Assembly: GCA_016169945.1 (NCBI GenBank)
Contig: JADLSH010000140.1
Coordinates: 620,001 to 684,000 of the forward strand
From: Trachythela sp. YZ-2020
Lineage: Eukaryota > Cnidaria > Anthozoa > Malacalcyonacea > Clavulariidae
DNA length: 64,000 nucleotides
Direction of reading: 5' to 3'
Part shown: positions 13,691-23,945 of the stretch, piece after piece
Position numbering within the stretch: the first letter of the stretch is position 1
Layout of the letters: each line of letters begins with the position of its first letter
The notes under the pieces: model-generated
Database searches by the model: none
What the model was told of the DNA's origin: nothing
What the model saw: only the letters and a program-made list of their open reading frames with translations
Translations under genes and position numbers: made by a program

Positions 13691-13951
13691 GTTTGTTTGA
13701 ACGAAATCCAATATCGCTCGAACGAAATCCAATCTTTCGAACGAACGCTAAATCCAAATGTTTGAACGGTTTTGAAACATTTTTCAAACGTTTTTTCCAT
13801 GCGTTTCAACTGGCCGTTAGGAATTATGAACGTTCTCCAAAATCGTTTTAACGAAACGCTGAAACGCCTGAACGCCTAACGAACGGATAACAAACGAATT
13901 TTTAGCACGTTTTTCAAAAGCGTTAAGGTATGTTTTCCCATGGAAGGTCAC
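13691..13951 (-). repeat. right TIR and AACG-rich subterminal region
   Basis: Reverse complement of the left end over the last ~40 bp (GTTAAGGTATGTTTTCCCAT...). The inner part repeats GAACGAAATCCAAT and AACG-type motifs. Confidence 0.7.
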
Positions 13952-14480
13952 ATATACGGTACTGATACACCTATATAATTTTGAATATGTTGTGATATAC
14001 TTGCCAAAGCACTCAAGCAGTTCTTACTATAGCTCTCAGGAACAGTTCACATGATTTTACAATATAATATTTACTTCACATATGTTTATGCAATAGACCA
14101 CTTTCATAATTCAGATGAGTTTAAATATTCTTTTATGTGCATCTTAATAAGCCTCATTGTCCACGTTCAGGTTAATAAATTCTATCCAATTTCAGTCACA
14201 GAAACGAGGCTGATAAGGCTTATTAAGATGCACATAAAAGAATATTTAAACTCATCTGAATTATGAAAGTGGTCTATAGGCAGCATCTCTACAACATAAA
14301 TTGTAATTATATTTCCAACCTCCCGCTGACTTCTCGCAGGCTGGCCAGCTTGATGACTGTTATCTGACCTTTATCATTTTGGGACCCCTATTTATAAGCA
14401 GGAGTATAGATGTTGAAACAAGTATAGATACCCACTTTCAGAGTATAGAAGTTGAAACAAATACAGAAAATATCCAGTTA
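13952..14480 (+). repeat. repeat unit A, right half
   Basis: Continues the unit broken at 4263: GATACACCTATATAATTTTG, CACATGATTTTACAATATAATA and so on are also found at 38455 and 49330. Carries a nested MITE at 14094-14276. Confidence 0.75.
14094..14276. mobile_element. 183-bp palindromic MITE
   Basis: TAGACCACTTTCATAATTCA at the left end and its exact reverse complement at the right; arms of about 59 nt are essentially perfect around a ~65-nt loop. Absent from the other copies of repeat A (38580 and 49465), so it is an insertion. Target duplication is probably TA or ATA. Near-perfect arms suggest a recent insertion. Confidence 0.85.
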
Positions 14481-14917
14481 CGAAAAACTGTCAAAAATAG
14501 TAAGCTTAACATTTCCAAAACAGAAGTTGACTTCACGGAAACCAAATGATAAGGCATAAGACTTTTTAGATTGCTTGAAACTGGATTAATTATATCAATG
14601 TGAAGAGTGCACATATTTGTAACAGTGTCAAGTAATTTGTTTCCATGGTTATATTATAAATTTTAACTTTCACAAAGACAAAAGTCTGAAATGCATTGAC
14701 CAAAATGAGACAATTGCTAATTTGATCTTAGCTGGAATTAGTCGAGGTGTTAAAACGTATGAAAATAGAGAAAAAATCAATTATTGCGTGGGGATAGAAA
14801 CGACATGTAAAATAAAGATATGTTTTACTCAATTGATAATACAAGTCCGGATTTTTATATAAAATAGTTTGTCAATATGAAACCATGATATTCCTAACTT
14901 TTAATCTTTCCTTTTAG
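14481..14917. other. intron before the first LRR exon, no other feature
   Basis: Ends in a pyrimidine-rich tract (CTTTCCTTTTAG) immediately before the exon at 14918. Confidence 0.5.
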
Positions 14918-14989
14918 GGACCTGTACAACAATGAACTTAAAACTATTCCAGAAAATGTATTTCAAGGTCTCGTGTCTTTACGTGAGCT
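14918..14989 (+). CDS. LRR exon 1 of a host gene (partial)
   Basis: A 72-nt exon encoding one leucine-rich repeat: after one leading base it reads DLYNNELKTIPENVFQGL then VSLREL, matching the LRR pattern LxxNxLxxIPxxxFxGLxxLxxL. The acceptor is CCTTTTAG and the donor GTAAGT. One repeat per 72-nt exon in a fixed phase is the layout of LGR/glycoprotein-hormone-receptor-type and other secreted or membrane LRR proteins. It joins in phase with the exon at 46569: trailing CT plus leading A gives a Leu codon. It acts as a structural ligand-binding repeat outside the cell if the receptor interpretation holds. Which receptor it belongs to cannot be told from two repeats. Confidence 0.85.
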
Positions 14990-15099
14990 GTAAGTACCTT
15001 GTTTTCTATATAGTTTGATATTACTCCCTAACCTATTTTTGCTAAACAACTCTCTTAGACTGTTACCCAGTATAAGCAATCCTTTCATGTGAGAGAATC

Positions 15100-15330
15100 C
15101 TGAGTAACTGGACAAAACCTTTCGCGTTGCTTCCATATTTTTACGCGAATATAAAACCACAGCGCGAATTTAAGCCAGCTAGGATTTCAGAGGTGCAAGC
15201 CTGTTGCTCTGACTACAGTGTACTGGCGAACGTCGTCGCCATCGTGGGCGGTGAATACTTGCGCGATCTCTAGAATAGAAAGTGAAATCAAGAAAAATAT
15301 AGACATTTCGTTTAATATAGACTCTCATTG
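15100..15330 (+). repeat. intron segment duplicated after the second LRR exon
   Basis: ACTGGACAAAACCT, CATATTTTTACGCGA, ACCACAGC, AGGATTTCAGA, GACTACAGTGTACTGGCGAAC and CAGACTCTCAT recur in the same order at about 47180-47350. The copies follow the two LRR exons at similar distances (~110 and ~540 bp), so exon and flank probably duplicated together. Confidence 0.75.
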
Positions 15331-18300
15331 TATCATTTGAATTGAAAACTACTATTTCACCCCCAGATATTGGTTGTATATATAGTTATTTTATGCACAA
15401 TTCACGCATTGACAAATCGCTTCAGAAAACATCAGAACTGAGATCAATACTGAAGTTGCCCAAATTAATAATATGTTCTGAGCGAAGAATTCCGCCAAAC
15501 CTATCTATTTCCACACAACTCACAAACGTGATTACTATACGATGATAATCAGTAAAAAAGGTCTTTGTACGATAGTTTCTATTTGTCATGTATGTATTGT
15601 TGACTATGCCACCAGATTTGAAACTTTCGGTCTTTTACATATCTGATATTGTCATGCAGAATACCTAGACATGATGCTCTTTGTAAAGTAACTCACGAAT
15701 AATAGTTAACTTTCAGCCTTCTTACGTCAAACAATCCGCATTCCCTGACATACTAGATGCTCCACAAATAACAGTCCTACGTTTCTCGTTCCGAAATTCA
15801 GAACTGTATGGTATCAAAAGTCCTTCATGGCAAGAATAATTCGAATGTGGAGCCATCTCGGTGATGAATTGAATTTACCAATGCACAATCGTTCTTCATT
15901 TTAAGTCAATTTTTCATATGTTCAATATTTCGTCTCCGAACTCACGTTCTAATAGTTGATGATCATCGTAGTTATAAAACATTTTTTCTAAAGTATAACT
16001 ACGTCCGTATAGTCTTACAACGTCATTATCGTGCTGCATGTACGTAACGAAATATACAACTGTTAGTTGTTTAGTGTGTTATCACTCACTGATAATAATT
16101 GTAGTTCTAATTCAATATTTTCATATCAGTTGCCAATTGGTCCAGAAGTAATTGGCTTACGGTGCTGCTGCAGATTCCCGACTATAAATATGGCGAATTT
16201 GGTAAATAGATAAGTACATATTCTTGTTCGGATTCGTGACTCATTAAAGGGGAGATTGAAGTGTTTAATCTGTTTGAATCTGTTTGCATAAGACCAACTT
16301 CTACATTTGTTTCCCATATGGTGGAAAATTTTTATTATTATAGATAAATGTATAAGAACAAAGTTGTGATTGATTGATTGAATCATTGAATGATTGCTTG
16401 ATATATCCAGTGTTCTAAATTGAGAGGAAGTGCGCAATCAATTCTTAAGGAGGCAAATGGTGAACAGGTGATATTTACAGTAAATAAGCTTAATGTTGCA
16501 ATACCACGGAGTGATACTTAGTACAGATTCCACAGTTATACATGATGACTCAGAGGAGGTATCTTCGATATACCGCGATGCATTGCGGGTTTGCACATAT
16601 TAATACATATTATCAATTTGCCGGAGCGAGTCGTTGATTCTTCGGTTGCCGCTATCGCAGTGACAACGTCAACACAGAAGTAAATTATAAACGATAATAA
16701 ACGTACAGGCATTTTTGCTTTTTATTCCCAAGCTAAGGTAATTAAAATTTTACTTGTAACAATGCATATTATTTTCAATACCAGTTGTAAATTATTTGAT
16801 ATATATAAATTTAACATGAATTCAATCCAATTTTAATACTAAAGCCCAGGATTAGATACAATATTGTTTACAAAACCAACGCACCCACATTATAGACTTG
16901 AAAGTTCCCATCTGATGTTTCAACAGACAACATTTATATTAATATTAAAAGTGTTGTTCTCAATGTTGTGTGAATATTATATTTGTACTCTGTTGCATAT
17001 AATTGCATTAATATAATTGCATTACAACCATCAGACTGGACTGGTTTACTGACAGTAAATAAAGAATATGTAATACAATATATTAACTGTTTTATGTCTG
17101 TGTACTACACCATTGTTTTTCAAAAATATTCAAAATTGAGATTGATATTCATCAGGTAGTTGCATGGATGATAAATAAATTCTAACAATTATTTAAAGTT
17201 ATGATCTTTAATTGTAGGAAGAAATGTCAAAGAAATGTGTACATCATGTATATTGTATGAATCCAAAGGGACAGCCGGACAGATGCTTACAATACAATTA
17301 ATTCAATGAAAAATCCTTGGGCTACCACACTCTCACCTGAGATGTAATGCTTTATGTTACAAAGGAGCTAATTACATGAATATGCCCTGACAACATGCAT
17401 GGACTATTTCAAGCCAGCTACCGGAGATTGGTTTACGGTCATTATTGTTATGCAGATGAATGAACATGTTCACCTCAAGCCAAAATAGACATATATTATT
17501 TTTAAAGATGAAATCTCATCCCTCAAATAATTATACAACATAAATATTTAAATATACAATAAAATAAGTGGGTTTTAACCAAGTCTATTATATTGTGCTA
17601 AATGGTAATGTGGTGGTCAATTTCATATGTACGAGAGCAAGCTAGGAACTGATGTCTAACAACTACTGTACATTACATATACTTGCTACCAACCACATGA
17701 CCAATATATCTAAATCACACACCATATGCTGCCCTGTTGCACTTAATGAACACACCTATAAAAACTGGTTTACATAGAGCACACAAAAGACAAGACAGAT
17801 CCACACTATTTCTCATTTTCGAACATAACTTAGGCATAACAGTTACAACCAAATGGAAATCAGGCCGAAAATACAAACTCTCTAAGGCACTGCAAAATGA
17901 TAACAGTGCTTCAAAACTTTATTATAAAGCCAATTTATAGATCACCATGTATAAATTTAAGTTAATGAGACAACACATTAAATTGAGGTTTGTTTTACTG
18001 TACAACAAGTGGGAAAAGCCTGTCAACACCCACCAAAATTAAAAGAAAATATTTCTCATTAAAGTTCAAAGTATGTCCAGACACGTGCAATACGAATGCA
18101 ATTTGCTCAGCCATTCGAATGTCTCTACTGCCAATCATATTTCAATGACAATAGGCAATGCGCGCTATATAAAGTCTAGCGTGTCAATTTGTAGCCTGCG
18201 CCGCAGACTTATATTATATCCGTCTGCGAATTAGTGATAACATTCTTGTCCTGACTCCCGTCGTGTACCTGAGTTTGAGTACTAGATCCTGTTGGCTCGC

Positions 18301-18382
18301 TGTTAAGTCCAAACTTAGATCAAATCTGACTGGATATCGCGTGAACGTTTGAAAACCAGCCTGTTCGCAGGCTTCCGGAAAA
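15331..18382. other. no gene seen (intron)
   Basis: AT-rich sequence with no supported coding region. 16480-16600 shares short stretches (GTGATACTTAGTA, CCACAGT) with 3870-3905, suggesting an old repeat. Confidence 0.5.
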
Positions 18383-19466
18383 TTGGCCCGTAAATTGCGA
18401 ATTCGGCAATGCAAATCCAAATTTTACATACTAGTTGATTATGGTATTAGAATATATCATTTCTGTATGCATTATTCATGTGTATTATATTCACGAAATA
18501 TTGTTAAACACGGGAAGAGATATTTTTTCGAAGGTAAAGGAAAATTTAATGTATTAGAGGCGTTAAAGAATCTCCCTTTTATTGTGAATATTTCGAGCAA
18601 CTTTATATGTAAACAGTGTCTTTCTCAGCTGAAGAAACGTAAAGGACTGATTTATCAACTATCAGATATCGAAAGCGCGATTCAAAAAACATACAATTCC
18701 AAATAAACGAGTAGTTCGTCAGCCACGAAGAGACGCGGTGAGGACAGGCTGCACAGCGAGCTATCGTCCTTCACAACACCGACAAAACAGCGTCCACTGC
18801 CTACAATTTCAACTCCAGTACGGGAAAATATACAGCGAAGTTCACAGCCTTCTGAGGTGCCAATTTCTCCACTGCGTGCACAGAATCCACAGAGAACGGT
18901 CGCAACGGATGATGACGCAACAAATCTAGAGCAACCAAATAAAGATATTGATGTTACAATTAAAATCAACTGGCCAACGCGAAATGCCGAGCGAAAGCTC
19001 CCAACTGACTTGGAATCGCTCGGGAAAATGCTTTTGAGAAGCACATATAAACAAATTGCCAATGCTGCCTGGAAAAACCCGTCTATTAAACGCAACCTGA
19101 CTGACTTGATGCTTAAGGACATTGAAAGAGAGGCTACTGGCCTTTGTTCAAGAAAGAATCCATCTTGCCTTGGGACAACTGACAAGAAAAGCATGATGCT
19201 ATTTTAAAAGGAAAAAGTATCGAATGAGATCAAAGAGAGAGCACCACTTCTTCATTCAGTTATATCTGCTGCAAGCATTAACATATGCAGTAAAGCAACC
19301 AAAGGGAAGCCTCATTTTGCTGCAATAGCAATGGCAGCTGCTGTCTGTTTGAAAAATCGATCAAGATACATTACTGCTGTGCAGCTACTGGTGACAATAT
19401 TTATTTATCACTCTAATTGGATGGTAGGTAGAATATTACATTATGGAGCATTGGGGATTAAGTAGC
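18383..19466 (+). pseudogene. decayed repeat-associated gene of unknown function
   Basis: One frame runs from about 18383 to the TAG at 19464-19466, interrupted only by TAA at 18704-18706 and TAA at 19205-19207. Blocks visible: RYFFEGKGKFNVLEALKNLP; a C-x2-C pair (FICKQCLSQLKKRKGLI); a Ser/Pro/Thr-rich linker; then KINWPTRNAERKLP, SLGKMLLRSTYKQIA, CSRKNPSCL, and after the second stop APLLHSVISAASIN and FAAIAMAAAVCLKNRSRY. The style is that of multi-copy uncharacterised proteins of cnidarian genomes, often transposon-linked; I do not know the function. The start is not certain (no ATG at 18383). The frame may run into an intron near 19424 (ATG|GTAGGT). Confidence 0.65.
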
Positions 19467-19485
19467 ATTGCACTCTATGTTGTTA

Positions 19486-19759
19486 CCGTAAAATCTCTAA
19501 TAATCCACTCCCCAATAAACCCCCCCCCCAACAAGCCCTCTCTCTAATACCCTCCACCCCTTGGATGAAAAAATGTATTAAGCACCCTTTTCTAATATGT
19601 GCCATCTAATAAGTGAGTAAGCCCCTGCCCCATTGTCTCTTTTCACATGCATGGTAATGTGATTGAACAAAATTATATAATATTACAGAAAATTATAAAA
19701 GGCACCCTTTTAAATATGCTCCGTCCCACAAAGTGGCAGAAAAAATAGTGAGATTACGG
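19486..19759. mobile_element. possible MITE with C-rich centre
   Basis: Short inverted ends CCGTAAAATCTC / GAGATTACGG, and inner matching phrases (CACCCTTTTCTAATATG and CACCCTTTTAAATATG, in direct orientation). The centre has a C-run. No target duplication found, so weak. Confidence 0.4.
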
Positions 19760-19967
19760 GCCAGATGGGACAGTGCTGCCACTCAATGGATTGAATATAA
19801 AGTTGATATTGTATATTCTTGTACAATCATATTTGGTATATGATGACAATACATAATATGTAATCTAAAAATAGCAATTCTATTGACACTTGCCTATTTA
19901 TATCCTTTTAGAATGAGTCTTTGGATTGACCAGAGTATAAATATTGGTTCTCTTCAGTCTTCACCTC

Positions 19968-20210
19968 AGTAGGTAACCCCCCCCCCCCCACAAAGGTACG
20001 GAAGTAATTAGTATTCAAACGAATGTATTTATGACGTCACATTTATTTCCAGCCATATGGCATCAACAGGGGGTGTGCGTGCAAGAGTTCGTACTTAGTG
20101 TGCGTGCAAGAGTTCGTACTTAGTATACGTCCAAGAGTTCGTACTTAGCGTGCGTACAAAGCGTTACGTCATGCCTATATTTTTTGCGTCATCGGTTGTG
20201 TGCGAGTAAT
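19968..20210 (+). repeat. left TIR of element 1
   Basis: Pairs with 24532-24772. Contains a C-run, the block TTTCCAGCCATATGGCATCAAC, and three 25-bp direct repeats (next entry), ending in GTCATGCCTATATTTTTTGCGT. Confidence 0.85.
20073..20150 (+). promoter_or_regulatory. triple GCAAGAGTTCGTACTTAG repeat (TIR copy)
   Basis: Three tandem ~25-bp units of GTGCGTGCAAGAGTTCGTACTTA, 130-210 bp upstream of the GRF gene start. The same motif lies in the right TIR and in the divergent promoter at 23171-23233, so it precedes every gene of the element. Confidence 0.65.
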
Positions 20211-20282
20211 CAGAGAGTATAGATTTGAGGGTTAAGTGAGATTTGTTATTCTGTTTACGACTTTCACGGAGAGGACTTCACT

Positions 20283-20855
20283 ATGAAATGTTTACATGGA
20301 GAACCTGCTTCTATAGCAACAACGAAGAATAGTTCGTTTTGGTTCTGTGGTCAAAACCCAAGTTGTAATTTCTTTTGCTCGGAAGACGAAGGTTACCAGT
20401 TTGAAAAAGCCATAGCTGCTTGGAGATCTACGAACTAGCCACAACCGCAATGCCACGGGCATCATAAACATGCAAGAATGCGTATCGTCAAAGATCTGAT
20501 GAAAAGAAGTTATGGAAGACCATTTTTCGTGTGTTCTAACAAGAAGAATCCGTGTTCCTTTTGGGTATGGGGTGATGTGAAGCCAATGATGAAACCACTT
20601 TGTCATCATGCGTTTTCGTGTGCATTGCGAAAGGTGAAGAAGGAAGGCATTAATAAGGATCGTATGTTCTTTACTTGTCCAAACGACAAGTACGAATCGT
20701 GTCGGTTTTTTGAATGGGCACCTGACGAATCAGACGTTGAACCTTTCCTTGACGTAGACTTTACCAAGCCACAATTAGATAGTTATGGCTGCATCAGAGA
20801 CAGCTATTTGGCAACTGAATTTATTAATGATTTTGCAAACAAGTTAGATCTGTAA
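20283..20855 (+). pseudogene. triple GRF-type zinc-finger protein with in-frame TAG
   Basis: GRF fingers bind single-stranded or structured DNA (as in NEIL3, APE2 and TOP3A). The frame from ATG 20283 to the TAA at 20853-20855 holds three Cys-His-Cys-Cys fingers: CLHG...FWFC...CNFF near residues 3-32; CHGHH...FFVC...CSFWVW after the stop; and CHHAF...MFFTC...CRFFEWAP. A single TAG at 20436-20438 (codon 52) interrupts it just before QPQCHGHH. Conserved coding on both sides of the stop means it is a recent nonsense mutation, or less likely programmed readthrough. A downstream ATG at 20478 could still make a two-finger protein of 125 residues. It is transcribed inward from the left TIR. Confidence 0.8.
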
Positions 20856-20945
20856 ATTATATAGTTTTGTTCGTGTTTATCACGTGTTTTGTAATTTTCG
20901 AGGAAAGCTTTGGTGGGATTTTGTAGCAGTTGTCTGGAAATTCTC

Positions 20946-21095
20946 TAAAGCTTCTGTGGAGCTTCTGTGGAGTTTCTGTGGAGTTTCTGTGAAGCTTCTG
21001 TGAAGCTTCTGTGAAGCTTCTGTAAAACTTCTGTGGAGCTTCTGTGGAGCTTCTGTGGAGCTTCTGTAAAACTTCTGTGGAGCTTCTGTGGAGCT
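20946..21095. repeat. 12-bp minisatellite
   Basis: About a dozen tandem units of AGCTTCTGTGGA with small variants. Downstream of the GRF gene, no coding role evident. Confidence 0.85.
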
Positions 21096-21179
21096 CTCAC
21101 AATAGGTTTGTGGGCATGCTTTAAAGATCATTAAATCTCCCCAACCATCGTTAGGATTTGTTTTGTGTATAAATAGTCG

Positions 21180-21465
21180 TGTATAGCAAAGAATTTTCTT
21201 ATTTTACATTAACATTCGTAAGACGAGCACTAAAATGAACAGTCTATGATTTCGTATTCGTATAACCCCCTTTATCTCCCCTTTGACGATAAACTTCATG
21301 CATAGCGGTCCCCGCAAATGTAGTGTAAAGTGAGCTGAAGCAAAATCACGCGCATATCACGTGCGTCTCGCGTACGATCTTAATTAGTGCTTAACCATTG
21401 CGTGCGACCTTTCTGTGCGACACCACACGGGGGCGGAAGGAAATTTAAAACAAATTTATTTATCG
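21180..21465. other. segment shared with element 4
   Basis: TTCGTATTCGT followed by a C-run and CTTTATC also occurs at about 52690-52720 in the third Polinton-ended element; the segment just after the gene remnant (ATTAACACATGGATTAACG at 21656) recurs at 50575. The two elements are therefore related outside their ends. Confidence 0.6.
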
Positions 21466-21467
21466 CC

Positions 21468-21560
21468 TTAAAGCAAAAGCTTGAACCTCGCCTCAAAGTT
21501 CATCAAGAGTCGTTTCATGATCTTTCCCAAAGTTTTTAAAATGTTCCGCTGCGTGCTCAA
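21468..21560 (-). pseudogene. partial copy of the 3' end of the helical zinc gene
   Basis: About 90 bp (CATGATCTTTCCCAAAGTTTTTAAAATGTTCCGC... on the + strand) matches the end of the gene at 22562-22996, around its HFKNFGKDHE coding part. A broken duplicate inside the same element. Confidence 0.65.
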
Positions 21561-21811
21561 AAGGGAGATAAAGGAGGCAACACGAAATCGTACTGATTTT
21601 AAGATCAGAGTATTGTTGCCAAAGCTACCGCGTTGGTTGACTGCATGTATCAATTAACACATGGATTAACGTTTTGTACACACGGTAGTTATATCGCACG
21701 CATAAACACAGATTAGTGTTTTAAACAATCTATTTCACACATAAACTAATGACAAATTTATGTTTTAAACAAATTATTTCTCAAAGCAGCAGCCTTACAT
21801 CAATAAACAAT

Positions 21812-22443
21812 AGATAGATAGATAGATAGAAATTTTATTTATACACGCTGACCCCGTCAACCGAAGCTGATTTCCACGAGGGGTGTGTGCCAAAAAAAAA
21901 TTTACAAAGTGTTATTCAGAGTTATTTACAAGATATATAAGTTTTAAAAGATATATAGAGTATCAAAATAGTTGGTAGACTATTTACAGGGTATATTATT
22001 TACAATACTTATTGTTCATAGACATAGATGTGAGCAGCGATTTTATTTCGAAAGGAAGAAAGTGATTTGCTTTCCCTAATTTCTTTTGGAATGGAGTTCC
22101 AAAGGTTTGCTCCGTCATACATGAAACTATTTTTCATATTATTAGTACGCGGTTTTGGTAAATAGAGACCACTTGAAATGTCCCGAAGGTGATATAGTTT
22201 GTTTTCTCACTTTTATATGAAAATAGATTTGTGAGTGATTTGGGGCCCATTTTATTTAATACTTTATATACCATTCTTGCTTTAGCCTTCTTCCTTTCTG
22301 GTTGGAGTGGTTCCCAACCCAATGCACGCAAAGCAATATAATGATCTACGTCATTGCTCATACTCAAGATAATTCTAGCAGCTCGATTTTGGAGTTTTTG
22401 AAGTCGTTTTGATTGTGTTTCACCAAACACATCCCATACTTCA
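21812..22443 (-). mobile_element. 3' end of a LINE, inserted in element 1
   Basis: Ends in a (TAGA)n tail at 21812-21832, then a 3' UTR (GCTGACCCCGTCAACCGAAGCTGATTTCC) clearly related to that of the LINE at 43.56 kb, then the last part of the reverse transcriptase ORF. 5'-truncated at about 22443 and inserted into element 1, so younger than it. Confidence 0.8.
22030..22435 (-). pseudogene. LINE reverse transcriptase C-terminus
   Basis: Shows KRLQKLQNRAARII and LGWEPLQPERKKAKARMVYK, then after a frameshift near 22190 LYLPKPRTNNMKNSFMYDGA and LWNSIPKEIRES, the standard CR1-type C-terminus. No catalytic motifs left. Confidence 0.8.
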
Positions 22444-22561
22444 CAGCAATGAATAAAAATGAATAAAAGCTAAACAATATATTAAACGTTTACACATAAA
22501 AGTGTCCCGCGCACAATGTCCTAAGTAATTTAGAGATCATTAATCCAATACGAAAGATCAT

Positions 22562-22996
22562 TCAAAATGTAGTAGTAAAGCCTGAATCCCGCCTCAAGTT
22601 CATCAAGAAATCAAGAGTCGCCTCATGATCTTTCCCAAAGTTTTTAAAATGTTCCGCCGCGTGCTCATGATACTCCAACCTCATCACACGAATAGCCTCA
22701 ATAAACTCTCGCCAAAGTATTCCCTGTTCGATCCCTCGCTTTAGAGCCTCCAAACCATACATTATCTGATTGTCCTCTTCTGATAACATAATGCATTCAT
22801 GTCTCCTCTGACTCGGATGATCAACTTCACAACCGCGGCACTTTTCTTTGCAAAGTTTCTTAATCTCGTAAGCAACAGCTTCTGCAAATATCGCATCCAT
22901 CAAATGACATAGATTCTTCACCTCTGACGAAGCGACCTCGTCCACATTTAAATTCATGGCCCAAAGCACTTGTTCCTCGTGACGAGAAAAACTCAT
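22562..22996 (-). CDS. helical zinc-motif protein, element 1 copy a
   Basis: An intact 144-residue frame from ATG at 22994-22996. The middle carries a probable zinc site, C-R-G-C-x3-H-P-S-Q-x2-H-x-C, flanked by predicted helices (AIFAEAVAYEIKKLC before; YGLEALKRGIEQGILWREFIEAIRVM after). It is homologous to the proteins at 23946-24474 and 26451-26840, by the shared pattern A-I-[FY]-A-x2-V-A-x-E-I...L-C and E-A-[LI]-x-R...W-x2-F-[IV]-E. Function unknown to me. It diverges from the gene at 23291 across a 295-bp spacer that holds the promoter-like repeat. No signal peptide or membrane segment. It is the only clearly intact gene in element 1. Confidence 0.7.
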   Translation of the reverse strand: MSFSRHEEQVLWAMNLNVDEVASSEVKNLCHLMDAIFAEAVAYEIKKLCKEKCRGCEVDHPSQRRHECIMLSEEDNQIMYGLEALKRGIEQGILWREFIEAIRVMRLEYHEHAAEHFKNFGKDHEATLDFLMNLRRDSGFTTTF

Positions 22997-23170
22997 AACT
23001 AAAGCCCTCTATATGTAAACAACAGTTGTTTCGATTCTCCCGAATTAGACTCTGTAACAAACTGTGCACGCAACATTCAGAAAAAATAAATAACACACGC
23101 TCAATACGTAATGCACGCACAATAAAGCGTACGCACGTCTTTGTTCGTACTAAACAATACGCACGGCTCT

Positions 23171-23233
23171 GTGCGTGCAAGAGTTCGTACACAACTGTTC
23201 GTACAAAACTGTTCGTGCAGAACTGTTCGTACG
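23171..23233. promoter_or_regulatory. shared GTTCGTAC motif in a divergent promoter
   Basis: GTGCGTGCAAGAGTTCGTAC followed by three further ACTGTTCGT(A/G)C copies. It sits between a minus gene (start 22996) and a plus gene (start 23291) and matches the triple repeats in both TIRs. Probably a bidirectional control element recognised by one factor. Confidence 0.65.
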
Positions 23234-23290
23234 ATGTTATTAACATTCAAATAAAAGTCGAATAAATCACATCATAATCAATCTGTCATC

Positions 23291-23813
23291 ATGCAGTGTA
23301 AAGCAGACATCGGTGGAATCATAGACATGGATGGGTTTCAAATTGGAAAGAAATTTTTCTGAAATGAGTTGGGTGTCATAAAAGTCGGAGACGTTGAAGC
23401 CTCATCGTTCTTTTTTTGACATCGGTATGAGTTGGAACGAGCTCAATGAGAAAGACAAGAAAACCTGCAGCTTTGTTCAAAGACGCATCCACAAGTTACC
23501 GTTTGGATTGCCGCGGGGCACCGAACTATTCCCTATTTCGGACTTGCAGGCAATGGTAGGGAATTTCTACCGTGAAATACGTATAGATTCAAACTCTACA
23601 ATTGCCTACAAAGGCGGACACTTCGAAAGGGATTTGTTGGCAAGTCTTCGTATTGCGGCCGTAAATTTGGAATGCTACGGTTGTCCTAAAGCCGAAAAAC
23701 TATTTGATCAACTGATCTGGTTAGAAACCTGCGGGAATCATTTGGAAAGCAACGCTTATCAACATTGCGCAAAAGTTGAAGTCGAAGCCTTTGCGATGTG
23801 GCTGCAGCAGTAA
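23291..23813 (+). pseudogene. conserved IDMDGF / ERDLL protein, possibly nuclease-fold
   Basis: Two frames hold one ~170-residue protein: ATG 23291 begins with CKADIGGIIDMDGFQIGKKF; a TGA at 23360-23362 follows; the frame continues NELGVIKVGDVEASSFFF and shifts in a T7 run near 23410, resuming FFDIGMSWNELN, IHKLPFGLPRGTELF, AYKGGHFERDLLASL, CYGCPKAEKLFD, LETCGNH and the C-terminal KVEVEAFAMWLQQ. The acidic IDMDGF and E-R-D blocks recall DnaQ-like/RNase-H-fold exonucleases, a guess from motifs only. Broken by one nonsense codon and one homopolymer frameshift. A histone-type stem-loop lies 15 nt after the stop. Confidence 0.65.
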
Positions 23814-23828
23814 AGACAAACACAAAAC

Positions 23829-23844
23829 GGTTCTTTTAAGAACC
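23829..23844 (+). terminator. histone-type 3' stem-loop
   Basis: GGTTCTTTTAAGAACC fits the consensus GGYYYTTYTNARRRCC of replication-dependent histone mRNAs: a 6-bp stem and 4-nt loop. It is preceded by AAAAC and followed by an A-rich, purine-rich stretch, 15 nt after the stop of the + gene. An AATAAA also lies at 23863. Only the + orientation fits the consensus. Confidence 0.55.
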
Positions 23845-23945
23845 AACATATTTACAAAAAGAATAAAAACGAAACTTCGCTTACTAACATATTTACACTG
23901 AATCATTCAATCTTAAAGTTTACTTCTCAAATATTCCACATATGC

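Larger units (their letters stand above)
4264..13951 (+). mobile_element. 9.7-kb TIR transposon with DUF7869-like gene
   Basis: Ends are inverted copies: GTGACCTTCCATGGGAAAAC at 4264 and its reverse complement ending at 13951, about 40 bp nearly perfect, followed by subterminal sequence crowded with AACG/CGTT motifs. The flanks 4256-4263 (ATATAATT) and 13952-13959 (ATATACGG) look like a diverged 8-bp target duplication; the matching empty site in the 49.3-kb copy of repeat A reads ATATTAGG. Cargo seen: one broken transposase-type gene at 11.0-12.6 kb, a nested 1-kb foldback and long stretches without genes. The superfamily is not assigned; an 8-bp duplication would fit hAT- or KDZ-type enzymes. 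Confidence 0.75.

Noticed and set aside
20880..21131. Open frame with STEAPQKLHRS repeats
   Set aside because: Produced by the 12-bp minisatellite (length divisible by three); no independent coding signal.
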